Origin: Pontederia crassipes
Taxonomy: Eukaryota; Streptophyta; Magnoliopsida; Commelinales; Pontederiaceae
Assembly: GCA_030549335.1 (NCBI GenBank)
Contig: CM060198.1
Coordinates: 40,030,353 to 40,094,352 of the forward strand
Length of the DNA stretch: 64,000 bases
Reading direction: 5' to 3'
In this document: in pieces, positions 45,621 to 57,654 of the stretch
Position numbering within the stretch: position 1 is the stretch's first letter
How the letters are laid out: each line of letters opens with the position of its first letter
Notes under the pieces: model-generated
The model's database searches: none
Seen by the model: the letters and a program-made list of their open reading frames with translations, nothing else
Told to the model about the DNA's origin: nothing
Made by a program: the position numbers and the translations under genes

Positions 45621-46069
45621 TATGATAACACAAATCAATCATATATTAGATTATTGAAATGTATTATGATAAGTGTGTTAGCATATGTGCATCAACTCTA
45701 TAAAATTCAACATCTGAAATTGATGACAAATGACTAAGGACAAGAAAAAATGACTTTTCGAAAATATTAGAATTAAGAAAATTAAAGTCCTATAATTGTT
45801 CTCCTATGATAATATATCTAAATATGATTTTTAATATTTTTTAGGTAAAGTCTTCATTAAGTTAAATGATAGCGCAAAATAAAAAAAATAGAAAAAATGT
45901 TTGATTTTGTTCTTCGGACAAAAATTTAGATTTTGATACCTTTGGAATTTAAGTTTATAAATATTTTATTTGAATTCAAATGGGGGTAGTTTCTTATTTA
46001 CATGTAATGTCTTGGGTAAATGAATAAATAAAATAAATAATAAGATAAATGACAAGCCATTTACTCAAT

Positions 46070-46335
46070 GTAAATAAGGTGAACTCCAACGACAAAGTTG
46101 GACACTCACTTCCAACCGACTTTACGTCGGTATCTAAGATATATATAACCTAAAATCTTATCGCTTTACCCCATTTGAGCACCCATTCGACTTTGATATT
46201 CTTGTAAATAAGGTGAACTCCAAGGGCAAAGTTGGACACTCACTTCCAACCGACTTTAGGTCGGTATCTAAGATATATATAACCTAAAATCTTATCTCTT
46301 TACCCCATTTGAGCACCCATTCGACTTCAGCAAGG
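46070..46335 (+). repeat. 134-bp tandem duplication carrying a TATA box
   Basis: Two adjacent copies starting at 46070 and 46204, differing at few positions (for example CCAACGACAAAG / CCAAGGGCAAAG). Each holds TATATATAAC (46140 and 46274) preceded by a CGACTTTA(C/G)GTCGG inverted repeat. Confidence 0.9.
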
Positions 46336-47394
46336 CAACAACCAAGGCCAAGGAGAATAAGAAGAAAGGAAGAGGAAATCAAGGGTTAGTTGTTAGGGCT
46401 TCCTAGTAGGTAAGTTGTCTACTCCTTCCCTATGAATTATCCCTATGAATTCAGATGAAAATCTGTTCTTCTACTTCCTTGTCCATGTCGTGTGGTGTGG
46501 ATCAAACCCTAGTTCACCTAAATGATGTTTCCTCTTTGCTGGACACCAAACCCTATCCGAATGTTGTCAACATGTTCTAGGCATCTTCGAGTACTTCAAA
46601 AATTATGATTTTTTGTAGGATGAACCCTAATTGAGTTTACTTTCCATAGGCTCTGGAATCTAGTTAATTGTAACTGTATACGAAAAGTTATGAATCGATT
46701 ATTCTGAGTCTCCTTTATATTTTTTGTGATCAGTAGCCCAAATTGTAAATACTATGGTAATTTAAATACTTATCCTTATAAATGAAATTTATATATCTAT
46801 AGTATGTTAAGGTACTCTTTGTAATCCAAGTGGAATCACCTTTATAGACCATGTAAAGAGAAAGTTATGAGTTTTAAAGTAAACATCACTCAGTCTGTCA
46901 GAACAAAAAAGTGGAAGAGAACAGAGGCAAATCTCTATATTTTTTGAGAACCATATATTAGCAATAAAATTGTGATATTTATATGGGATAAACCTTGGTG
47001 AGTCTCATTTCATGGAAAATTGGAAATACTTAATTATCGTAAGTATTTCAGAGGTTATGAATTTTACACACGACATCTGAAATTTTGAGAGGATTAGGTT
47101 TAGTAAAGTCTATTCCGATACAGAATTAGAATTGTGTTAATGTTAGATAGTTACTAATTTCTATGCATATTAATTTAGCACCACATTAACTCCTAGTGTA
47201 CTAAGGTGCACTAGAAGTAACTCATCATTGTTATACCTTATGTTATGCCTTTGAGATATCATTTGATATAACTATATGTTATGTATCGAAAGTGAATGGA
47301 TTACTTTTAATGCAATTATATGATATGTGTTCTATGTGATATGATATGGTTAATGAATGCATTATGCATCTCATCTGTTATGCATTACATTCCC

Positions 47395-47610
47395 TCCGCC
47401 GGGGTGATATGTCTTATGCAGGGAAGGCACCCCATTTTCATGGGATGATATGGTATCCTATAGGATAATATATGTTCCCCGGTAAGGATGATATGATGTC
47501 CTATGGGACGATATGAGGCCTCTGGTCAGGGATGATATTTCTTCTGTAGGAAATGTACACCATGATTTGGGATGATAAGAAATCCTACGGGGTAACATGT
47601 TCCTCTGACT
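47395..47610 (+). repeat. LTR minisatellite with GGGATGATATG motif
   Basis: About five diverged units of 40-50 bp, each with (G)GATGATATG and a CCTATGGG / CCTATAGG / CCTACGGG block. It occupies the same place in U5 as the CTCTAGAGGTGG minisatellite in the other Tekay LTRs. Confidence 0.65.
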
Positions 47611-47639
47611 AGTTGGTAATATGACATGTGCATTATGCA

Positions 47640-47705
47640 TACGTTCATACATGATATGATATGATACATGATATGACATGATACATGATATGATATGTGA
47701 AATGT
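47640..47705 (+). repeat. ATGATAT-rich microsatellite
   Basis: Irregular repeats of CATGATATGATATGATA over about 65 bp. Confidence 0.8.
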
Positions 47706-48208
47706 TGTTTTATATGAAGTGAAACAAATACATGACATGCTATATGATATGCTAAAGATGTTATTTCATTGAGATTAGTTGATGAAATATCCTTCATAAT
47801 ATGATAGTTGTTCATAAGTAATAAGATGTTAGCTTATTTCTTATAAGTTTCTCACATACCGATTAGTTTATCTGATTGAATAGGTGGTAACACATAGGTT
47901 ACGAGTTTTCAACTTACTGAGCCGTTGTTTGCTCATAATGTTATTTTAACACTTTTCGGATCAGTAGACCAATCATGTGGCCGTGCTTGGAAATTCCCTA
48001 TCGGATTAGAAGCACTTTTGAAGATAGAAAATGGATATGAAACTTAGTATCTAGTTATCTTTTTGTGAGGATGTGTGATTCCTCATAATGTGTCATATGG
48101 AGTGTAAAAGCTAAATGTTTCAAAAACTTTTTTTTAATGTACAAGTTTGAATTACGTGTGTATTTGGTTTGAGATTAAATATAGTGTGATAACTTTATTT
48201 CACATATT

Positions 48209-48631
48209 TCAGCAATAATACCAATTGAAGACCCATTACAGAGATGCCTCATGTTGGATCATTTGAGGGAATTAGAAGATCCAGAAGCCAAGGCCTACCA
48301 ATCTGCTATGAATTCACTCAAATCAGTAGGAAGTTCAGAATTCCAGAATTGAGTGCAGGAGATTTTCACTACTGAAATCCAGACTAGTTCAACTAAGGAT
48401 AACTCTTCTAAATTGGAGCTGAAACCTCTTCCTAGTCCAGGGGATTCATATATCATACATGAGGATTCTAGAGATAAGAAGTTAGGAGATTTCTGGTACA
48501 ATGGAGGAGGGAATCAAACTGAAAAACAAAGATCAATCATTGGCAAACTAAGAGATCCATACTTGATTAGTGAAGTTGTCCACAGATTGAGATCTCTACT
48601 TGATCATATCATATTATTTAAACCTCCTTGA
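48209..48631 (+). pseudogene. Element E: protease-RT linker fused to the conserved module
   Basis: It reads IEDPLQRCLMLDHLRELEDP, a TGA stop near 48350, then LELKPLPSPGDSYIIHEDSR, FWYNGGGNQTEKQRSIIGKL and the end LDHIILFKPP. The LELKPLP motif normally precedes NNLKYEFL and RT (as in B); here it leads straight into the module. The last 44 residues are identical to the accessory protein of A, which lies in a different context. Confidence 0.75.
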
Positions 48632-49224
48632 CATGAAGAAGTTGTAACAATGTCTAGCCTAAGACACCAAAGTAGGGCACTTCTTGGAAGGTAATCCAAG
48701 CCATTTCATATCTCATTTTCTCTGTTTTGCAAGAATAATTCAGAGGGAAATCAGAATCACCACAACCCTTTCACTTAGGGAGCACTCTTACCTCAATTTT
48801 GATTTTCACACTGAAATGTTGAATGGTAACTGATACTATCTACTAATCCATGCTTTATATATCATAATGATACTTGAATCATCATTCATATTAGTTATCC
48901 AAATCACTTGATGCCAAATTTCAGTGCATTTATCAATTTTTACATAAAATGTCAACTTGTGCACTTTATTGATTCCAAAAATCTGATATTGCAGATTTCA
49001 CTAATTTCCTTTTATTTTTCTAATGCATGCAAAATATAACATACTTTAGTTTATTATTTTAATTAATTTTCATGTAATTTGTTCATGGCATGCATCGTTT
49101 TAAGTCACTTTTAGTTATAATTCCGGATTTATCGATTTTGATTATTAATATTTTGAATATTTTAACCGAAGAGGGATTTACTTAATTCTTATAATTATTT
49201 TGCAGGCAATATGAATCGGCCGCA

Positions 49225-49610
49225 AAGAATTAAATTTTGGCCGAGATGACCTCATGGTTGGATAAATTACATCTTACTTCGTTGGGGGTAAAAATAAATG
49301 CAACTTGAGTTTTGGGTGTAACGATCAAAGACTTCTTCGTTTTGGCCGAGATTACAAGAAGAAGTCATCGTTTTGGCCGAGATTTGAAGGGAGTAAAGAT
49401 AAAAGATTTTATCTTTTCGGCGTAATGGCAAGGAAACCTATTGTTTTGGCCGAGATTCAAGAAGGTGTAAAGATAAAAGAGTGTATTTTTGGGCGTAAAG
49501 ATAAAAGATTCAACGTTTTGGCCGAGATTTGAAGGAGTAAAGATAAGAATGTTTATCTTTTTGGGCATAATAGAAAGATAACTTATAGTTTTGGCCGAGA
49601 TTCAGAGAGA
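49225..49610 (+). repeat. Six-copy TTTTGGCCGAGAT array in solo LTR U3
   Basis: Copies near 49225, 49342, 49369, 49444, 49515 and 49589, with GGAGTAAAGATAAAAGA-like sequence between several of them. They lie 70-450 bp upstream of the TATA box, so could be enhancer units. Confidence 0.75.
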
Positions 49611-49679
49611 TAAAACAAAGTTTATCGGCCATAATCAACTCAAGTTTTATCTCATGAATTTAAAGTTCCATCCGCACCC

Positions 49680-49688
49680 TATAAATAG
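49680..49688 (+). promoter_or_regulatory. TATA box of the solo LTR
   Basis: TATAAATAG followed by a GAGGAGGAAG purine run, about 660 bp from the LTR start. Confidence 0.7.
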
Positions 49689-50713
49689 AGGAGGAAGCCA
49701 TCATCCCAAGGTGTGCTCTGAAGTTCAGGTTTCTTCCACAGCGAGTGGAGAGCCTGCAGGCTTCGACCAAGAGGAGAGAGGTGCGACAGTTGGAGGTTGA
49801 TCATGACCATGATCAAGTCCGAGTGGCTACCCGACTGTCTGCCCAATTCGAGAGCTCTACTTTTATTTCGGGTGTAATTCTTACAATTATTATTGTTATT
49901 TTATTATTATCTCTCCAGAATTTCTAGGATGAACTCTATATTTCTATTTATTTCATTTTAGGAGATTATTATTAAAGGGAAACTATTTGGACCCTATACT
50001 ATTTGTTTTAATATTTTCCGATCAATTAGTTAATTGTGCTTCATGCTTTTAATTTAATTATTTGGATTTCTGAGTTGAGTAATTACCAGTTTGTGGACTA
50101 TTTGATTTCAGAATTCATTAATTAAATGAATTGATTTTATTTGAAATTAATAATTGACATAAATTTGATAACTAGTGTGTGGAGAATCAAATTTGTTTGA
50201 TCTGTTAAACTATACTAGTTTATGGAGTGATTAATAGTCTAGGGAATTCAATTTAATGCATCTTAATTTTAATATGATTTGATGGGATGCCAGTTTGTGG
50301 AGACTTCAAGTTTTATTAAATTAAGATAGTTTAATTTGCATACTTAGATTGAGGGGATGCCAGTTTGTGGAGACCGTAATTTAATTATGTCAAGTTAATA
50401 ATTTAGGGGGACTCTAATCCATCATTAAAGATTAAAATTATCTATTATGGTTCAAATATTTATCCAAATCTATTTTCATCCTAAGGCCTAACTTCAACAT
50501 CATTATCTTATCTTTATTTTCTTTATTTTATTTTATAAAACTCATTTCCAAAATTTCATGTTTTTCTCTCTCTAATTAATTTATAAATTCAGATATTGAA
50601 TTAATAATATTCCTCGTGGGTTCGACACTCTTACTCCTATTACTATATTACTTGAGCGACTAGTGCACTTGCTAGCGATTTTATTTTGCTACATCATTTT
50701 GCGCATCATTTTC

Positions 50714-51873
50714 TCTGCAGCATTGAAGGAAAATCAGAAGTATGGACCACCCAAAGCCTCTGATTGACATGAGAGAACAAAAGGAATCAATTGGACAAAT
50801 CAAAGAATTCAATACCCTCCCAACCCTCTCCCTTGCCTATCTTTTTCACCACTGTGGACAGTGCTGAGAATAAGCTTGGGGGAGGAAACCTGGTGCTTTT
50901 CTAAACTTTACACCATGTTTTTAATCCATTTTAATGCTCATATCATCATTTGTCATCAGGTTATCACTGTTTGAACAAGTTATCATTAGTTTCACTCGGT
51001 TTTGACAAGTTATCACTTGTTATCATTTTTTGTGCTCAATTCAATTCTTACCCTCATTTTTACTCTAAAATGGGTGAAATACTTCATTATGACAGTTAGT
51101 AAACTCCAATACCAAGTGGCCAATTTGGCCATTAGACTTCTTGCTTTAATTGACTTATCAATTCAGATGCATTTGAATTAAATTTCAGCTGAAAAATTTT
51201 CTTTTTTTGGGTAACACTAGCTGACATTCATGAATTAAATTGAAACTAGAAGATGTCTAGAAGGGAGTCAAGGTTCTTGCTGCCATGTTAAATAGGAAAA
51301 CTTGACTTTTTGGACCAAGGGATCTAAACTTTACTTGAGTTTGAACTATTCTCACTTCATGAATAGAATAGAAAAAGAAAAATGGAGGAAAGAAAAAGTG
51401 AAAAGTTATATTTTGCATTGCATGCATGCATAAATAAAGAGAGTGAAATTTCAAAAAGGAACCTCTCTTGAATAAAGCCAGGATTTTTATCCTGTAACCA
51501 GTATTAATAAAAATCAGGTCTTGACCTGTTTACTTGCATTTTCATGAATAAAAGTCAAGTGCTAAACCTGTTTAAGCAGTGAAAAATCTGTTCATGAAGG
51601 GATTTGTAGTTCAACCTCTTTGTAAAGTTGACAATTTCTGAAATTCAAACTTGTTACTGCTAGCACTTCTTCCATGGCATAAATTTGCTTTAGCCTCTGT
51701 GCTTCCCTAGCTAGAAATTGAGTTTTTGGAAACAATGAAGTGTTAGCAAAGTGAAAAACTCATTGGACTTAATTCAGCTAGTTTTTAACTCATTTGTGGG
51801 CTGTTAATTCAAGTTTGTCCTTAATTTCTGAATGTTTTACTTGAGGACAAGAAAAATGCTAAGCTTGGGGGAG
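50714..51873 (+). other. 3' noncoding region and polypurine tract of element E
   Basis: Colinear with 35030-36188 in B. It includes CACTGTGGACAGTG (50850-50863), the internal tract (50872-50885) and the final tract AAGCTTGGGGGAG (51861-51873). No frame is supported. Confidence 0.8.
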
Positions 51874-54524
51874 TAGCTAATCACAATAGGTTTTTATCTC
51901 ATTTTCTAGTCAATTCACCCATATCGAGCCCTTAAATTGCCTAACTTTTGGCCAATTATGCTTGGAATGCAAGGATTGTGATAACCGGTTGATCATTCTC
52001 ATTTTATACTTAATTCCATGTGCATAGAGGTTCTGAATTGCTAAAATCCATAAATATCTCAATTCTATGTCAAGTTATCATTCTTAAGGCAAGTTATCAT
52101 TCCAATGTGCAAAGTTATCATTATTTTAATTGAGCTGATTTCTAATGATTATCTTGCTCTAAATCCCTTGCCATTGTGAATTAATCATATTTGGATGATC
52201 ATATTTCAAATTGTGCAAAGTTATCAATCCATTTCACAAGTTATCATTTTTTATTGTCAAGTTATCGTTTTAGGGCAAAACTGTCATTTTGATGTGCAAG
52301 GCTATCAATTGTGCATAAAAGCATTAGGCAATCATTATATTATTGTCCTATCTCCTTGCTGCTCTGATTTGATCACATTTGGATAACCACAACTAAACTT
52401 ATGACAAGTTATCATTTTTATGACATCAAGTTATCATTTTTTGCACCAAAGTTATCATTCCTATGAAATCTTATCCACATTTGATTTCTGACCTCATTCA
52501 CTTGCCATCCTAATCCGTTTGATGCCTCCAATGCTCTGAACCACTCATATTTTGACAATTTTCATGATATGGTGCAAGTTATCATTCCGGGTTTTAGAAG
52601 TTATCATTTTTATTTACGGTTTTCATTCCTGCACAACTCCAAACCCCATTTGATAATTGAGTTGATAATTGTTATTGTCATAATCCTTATTTGTTTAAAT
52701 CCTATTCAAGGACTTTGATGCTTGTTGTTTTGGCCTTTCTAGCAGGGAAAAGGAGGCTGCACAAGCTGGAAAAAGGAGGGGGGACCACTCCAAAAGCTGT
52801 CCAAAAAGCTGTTGAAGCTGTTGATATTTTCTGGACAAGGACACTTGGCGTAATCAGAGGGGAATGGAAGCTTCTCATCTGCATCCAAGGGTGAGGAGAG
52901 GACATATAAAAGCTGGGAAAAACCTTGGAGAGAGGGGAGCCTCCATTTGGAGGGTTTCTAAATGAAGGCTTTCTGGACTAGAGAAGAAGGAGGGGAACTG
53001 CTGCAACATCTTGATTTTTCTGTGGACAAATTTCTATTCTTTAGATTTCAGAATGTTTAGCATGGATTTCTTCTCCTATTCTATATCAATCTTTGTAATT
53101 ATGAGGAGCAAAGTTCCATTTCTCTATGATAGGGTAGTAATCTAGTTTAAATGTGGATGGACTATAGACAATTCTGATTTCCTGCACTGAATCAAATTCT
53201 GATTTCTGATTTTTGTTTTCTGAAATTTGTTTCATATGAATCTGTTCTTGACATTGTGAGGTCCTACTTGTATTTACAACTGGGAGATTGTCCTTTGATC
53301 TACTCCTTGTTCAGAAATGAATCAAGAACCAATGCGAAGTTTCTAGATTCAATTCTAATTAGGAATCTGATTTTCTGATTTCTGAATTCTGATTTATTTT
53401 ATTTCTGATTCCTGAATTGTTGAAATTTGTTTATCATTGAGGGGCCCTAATTTCTTAGCAGTTGAGAAGCTAATCTTTAGGTTCCTTCTTGTTAAAAATG
53501 AATCAAGAGACAATGGTATTCCCAAGGTTTCAATCTTTGAAGTGTTGCAAACTTTTCATTGCTGATTTCTGATTTTCAATCCTGATTTCCAAATCTGTTT
53601 CCTGAATTCTATGGGATTCTTCTTTGTTATTGTAAACCTCTGATTTCATTTGATCACTGAGAGGTGAATTTAAGGTTATCTTGATGTTCAGAGATGGGCA
53701 ATGACAATTGGTGAGTTCCCATATGTGATTATGTGCTGAATTTATCCAATTCATTAGTGATAATGTGGATTTCATTTCCATTTGCAACTGAGAGGCTTAT
53801 TTAAAATCCTCTTGTAGTTTAGAGATAAGCCAAGAAGCATTAGCACTAATATTGGATTGATTTTATTCCTGTTTAGTTAATTGAAGTAATTTCCTCATAT
53901 TTAAAGTGCAATTGATTGTTATCATTTCTGATTTCACTAAATTGCCAAAAATCAGCAAGGAACTTGAGTTTGAGCTGAATATTAACTTGATTTCAGTATG
54001 GACCTTTTCTAATTCAACTTAGCTAATCAATCATATGAAAATATGACAATTAGCCCTGGTTTAATTGTGCTGTGATAACAGGCCATTTCAAGTTCAGTTA
54101 AAATTGACACATATTGATAACTTATTCTATTCCATCCATAATTGAATTAGATGAACCACAATTCCTAGGAGAACCTTCCTCATTGATAGATAAACCTTTT
54201 TAGCCCTTAGTCTAGCATTTATAATTCAGTTTAGATAAATTTCCAAAAGTCCCAAAAATAGTTATCTTTTTAATCACTTTTAAAAATCTGTTTTCACTTC
54301 CTTTAATTTCTTGAAATTGTAACTTTAGTTTAGGCTAGTCTAGATTGTTTTAGGGAGTCTTTGGCTTCAAATCACTGTGGATACGATATTTAGAGTTTAC
54401 TACAATTGACCTGTGTGTGCATTGCAGTAGAGAGTGAATTAGGGAGTTAAACCAAAAATTAAAAAATCTCACTTTTGACTCCAAAATCAGTAAGTTATCA
54501 CTATACTCCTAAATATCACTATCA
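51874..54524 (+). repeat. 3' LTR of element E
   Basis: 2651 bp. The first bases are lost: TAGCTAATCACAATAGG follows the tract directly where B has TTTGATCACTAGCTGATC, a 9-base deletion. It ends ATATCACTATCA. The AAGTTATCA array lies at about 52070-52610 and a TATA box TATAAAAG at 52905-52912. Same subfamily as A. Confidence 0.9.
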
Positions 54525-54702
54525 ATGCCTCAGGAAATCTATGGACTAAATGATAGCATATCCTATTAGTCCTTATACCAATCATATCATCCATAAGTTT
54601 GTATTAATCACCAAGTAACAAATGTGCAATAGAGACATGGTGATAGGAATGAATTCTACTTAGTCCCCAGCTGTTAGCTTGTTGTCTATGGTTTAGGGAT
54701 AT
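54525..54702. other. Spacer between elements E and F
   Basis: 178 bp of AT-rich sequence without a recognised feature; GATAT (54698-54702) would be the left target duplication of F. Confidence 0.5.
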
Positions 54703-57477
54703 TGATTACTTGCTGATCACTATAAGTTTCTAGCCCATTTTAGATGCATTTCATTCATATCGAGTCCCACTTTTGCCTATCTTTTAGCCAATTATGCTTG
54801 GAATGCATAGATTGTGATAACTAGTTGATATTCCTCATTTTATACTTAATTCCATGTGCATAGAGGTTCTGAAATGCCAAAATCCATTAATATTTAAATT
54901 CTATGCCAAGTTATCATTTTGAAGACAAGTTATCATTCCCATATGTCAAGTTATCATTATTTTGAGTGAACTGATTTTCAATGGTTTTCTTGACCTAAAT
55001 CCATCATTATCATGTATAAATCATATTTGGATAGTCACATCTCAACTTGTGCAGAGTTTTAAGTCCATTTGAACAAGTTATCATTTTTCCTTTGCCAAGT
55101 TATCGTTAAAGGGCAATTCTATCATTTCGACATGCAAAACCATTTATTCTGCACAAAGGGCTTCAGCAATCATCTTGTTATTGTTTTAACTCATTGCTGG
55201 TCAAATTTCATCACATTTGGATAACCACAACTCAAGTTATCACAAGTTATCATTTTTAAGTCATACAAGTTATCGTTTCCGGGCACCCAAGTTATCACTC
55301 CTTAGACATCTCATTCATATTTGATTTCTATCATCACTCGCTTGTCACTCTAATCCATTTGATGCCTGAAATTCTTTGAACCACCCAAATTAGGACATTT
55401 TCCAAGATTTCCTCAAAGTTATCATTCCGGGCCACTAAAATCATTAATATCGATATAAGTCATCACTCCTGCACAACACCTAATTTCATTTGATATTTGA
55501 ACCAGTTACCAGCATTATCTTAATCTTTATTTGTCAAAACACCATTTCAAGGGCTTTGATGCTTGCTGTTTTGGGATTTGTATCAGGGAGAAAGGTGGCC
55601 AAAAAGTGGAAAAAAGCAGGGGTTACTATCTACTTTTTCCTGCACAAAAAGGAATCTGCAGCTGGGAATTCTGGCAAGAGACAGGTGGCTGCAATCAGAG
55701 GGATTAGAACATTCTGATGCTGATCAAAGGGTGGATAGGAGTCATATAAAAGCTGAAATTTCTGGAGGAGAAAGGGGGGGCTGAACATTCAGGGTTTGGA
55801 GGAAGGGTTTCTTCTAGTTTTTGAGAGCTGCTGCTGCTGGCCGAGAGACTTCAAGCTTCAATGATTTGTATCTGTTTCTCAATCCATTTGATGTCAAGTT
55901 CTGTAAACATGAGGAGCTAAACTCCATTTCTTCTAGGATAGGGTAGTAGTTTAGATTAATTGTGAATGGATGTGGACTGATTTGTAATCCTGCACTGCAA
56001 CAATTCTGATTTTTAGATTTCAGAACTTTAATGCATTGATTCATGTTATCATTAGATCCTTGTGTAATCTATATTTGAGAAGTATCAATTGATCTAATCA
56101 CCCTTCTGAAATGAATTGAGATTTAATATCAGGTTTCTGTATTCTATTTAATTTGCTATCTGATTTCTGATTTCCAATTTTCTGATTTCCTGATTTTCTG
56201 AATCTGATTTCCAATACTGAGTGGACCTGTTGTTCACTCTCAATTTGATTAATTGAGTCACTGGGATGTTGCTATTGTTCCTATCTTGTTCAGGAATGAA
56301 TCAAGAAGTTTGGCTAATTGTTTTTTACTCAAATCAGATTGTTCTTCTGATTTTTTAATTGAAATCCGAAATTCTATTTTTTTTATTTCCTACTGGAAAT
56401 TGTTTTATCAATTGAATCCCCTGATTTTGTTCAATCATTGAGAGATGAACCTTAGGGATCTCTTGCAGTCCAGAGATGGATTAAGAAGCAATTGATAAAC
56501 CTAGTTCCATTAGTTAATATTTCAGATTTCCTGAATTGCTGATTTCTATTTTCTGATTTCCAATTGAATTCTGATTTCCATTGTCAAGCCTTAACTTAAT
56601 CCACTGCTGAGAGGTAGTCATTAGGTCATCCTTGTGATTCAGAGATGAACCAAGGAGCATTGGATAATCACTGAATTCCCATTTTAGATAGGTTGCTTCT
56701 TAATCCCAATTAATTGGTAATTGTGTGGATTTCACTTTCCTTGCAACCGAGAGGTTGATTTTAAATCCCCCTTGAGTTCAGAGATGAATCATGGAGCACA
56801 AGTACTATTTTTGGGTAGATTTCACCCTGGTTTGATTGATTGAAGAGATTCCATCTTTTTATGATTGCAAATACAAGTTATCATTTCAAAATTTCCTTGA
56901 ATTGTAAAAATCAGCATTGAACCTTCATTTGCATATAATGATAACTTGATTTTCAGTGAGGACCCTCTATTGATTCAATCTAGCTAACAACTATATGACA
57001 ATATGTTGCGTAGTTAGAGGCTAATTGAGCTGTGGGAGCAGCCATTTTCATATTGAATCAAAATTTGACATTTAATGATAACTTGATCCATTCCATCCTT
57101 AATTAATTTAGATGAACCCCAACTCCTAGAAGATCCTTCCTCATTGATAGTTAAACCCTTCTAGCCATTAATCTAGCATTTATAATTCAGTTTTGCAAAA
57201 ATTTCCAAAACCCCAAAACCTGTTATCATTCTGCATTTGTTAAAAATCTGTTTTCACTTTCAATTAAAAATCTATTTTTGCCACATTAATTAGGATTAGT
57301 TTAAACTATTTTTAGGTAGTCTAGGACTTCAAATCATTGTGGATATGACAACTTGAGTCTACTACAACTTACCTGTGCACTTGCAGCTAGTGAGTTGGGA
57401 GACCAAAAAAAAATGAAAAATTGACCCTTTACTTAATTTCAGCAAGTTATCACTCAAACACCCAAACTTCACTATCA
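54703..57477 (+). repeat. 5' LTR of element F
   Basis: 2775 bp, TGATTACTTGCTGATCAC (the 3' LTR has TGATCAC) to TTCACTATCA. Ten AAGTTATC(A/G) motifs lie at 54905-55430. Five copies of the GAGAGGT...TTCAGAGATGAA unit lie between 56060 and 56800. Closest to the solo LTR at 7157. Confidence 0.95.
55745..55752 (+). promoter_or_regulatory. TATA box of element F 5' LTR
   Basis: TATAAAAG followed by CTGAAATTTCTGGAGG. The 3' LTR copy is at 63344-63351 and the same box occurs in A and E. Confidence 0.7.
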
Positions 57478-57484
57478 AGTTTTT

Positions 57485-57502
57485 TGGTTCCGTTGCCGGG
57501 GA
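57485..57502 (+). other. Primer binding site of element F
   Basis: TGGTTCCGTTGCCGGGGA, 16 of 18 bases matching the tRNA-Asp complement, starting eight bases after the LTR end. Confidence 0.88.
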
Positions 57503-57654
57503 TTTGAGGTTAATTAGGCTAACTTAGATAGTTTAGATTAGTTTTTAGTTTATTTGTTAGGCCGATTTTCAGTTTTTGTTAGTTATCATTCTTAATTTTT
57601 CACGTTTGTCTAGTTTTCATTTCTTTCTTGAATTTGATACTTTTGAATCTCTTT

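Larger units (their letters stand above)
45621..48208 (+). repeat. Tekay-type LTR, plus orientation, 3'-truncated
   Basis: Contains a duplicated promoter segment (46070-46335), R-U5-like leader from 46340, ACTCAGTCTGTCAG (46897), an array at 47395-47610 and AACTTACTGAGC...CTCATAATGTTATTTT (47910-47948). The last items occur in the same order in the LTRs at 15145-17650 and 20690-21763. It ends where element E begins. Whether it belongs to D is unclear: its end is missing and cannot be compared with GGGGCGTTACA. Confidence 0.6.
49021..50708 (+). repeat. Solo LTR of another retrotransposon family, in element E
   Basis: 1688 bp flanked by TTTTC (49016-49020 and 50709-50713). Removing it and one TTTTC restores the TTTTCTCTGCAG found in B and F. 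It starts TAATGC (perhaps decayed TG) and ends GCGCATCA. A TATA box lies at 49680, and a TTTTGGCCGAGAT array precedes it. The phrase TCGTGGGTTCGACACTC near the end is common in plant LTRs, but I cannot assign the superfamily. Confidence 0.8.
48209..54524 (+). mobile_element. Element E: non-autonomous Athila-like element, 5'-truncated
   Basis: The end of a protease-RT linker is joined to the conserved 62-codon module, then 3' noncoding sequence (interrupted by a solo LTR), polypurine tract and a full 3' LTR. The 5' part is cut by a Tekay-type LTR. RT, RNase H and integrase are replaced by the module, as in F. The flank after 54524 (ATGCC) has no visible partner because the 5' end is gone. Confidence 0.85.

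Noticed and set aside
47458..47738. Minus-strand His/Tyr-rich frames
   Set aside because: Produced by the ATGATAT microsatellite and minisatellite in an LTR.
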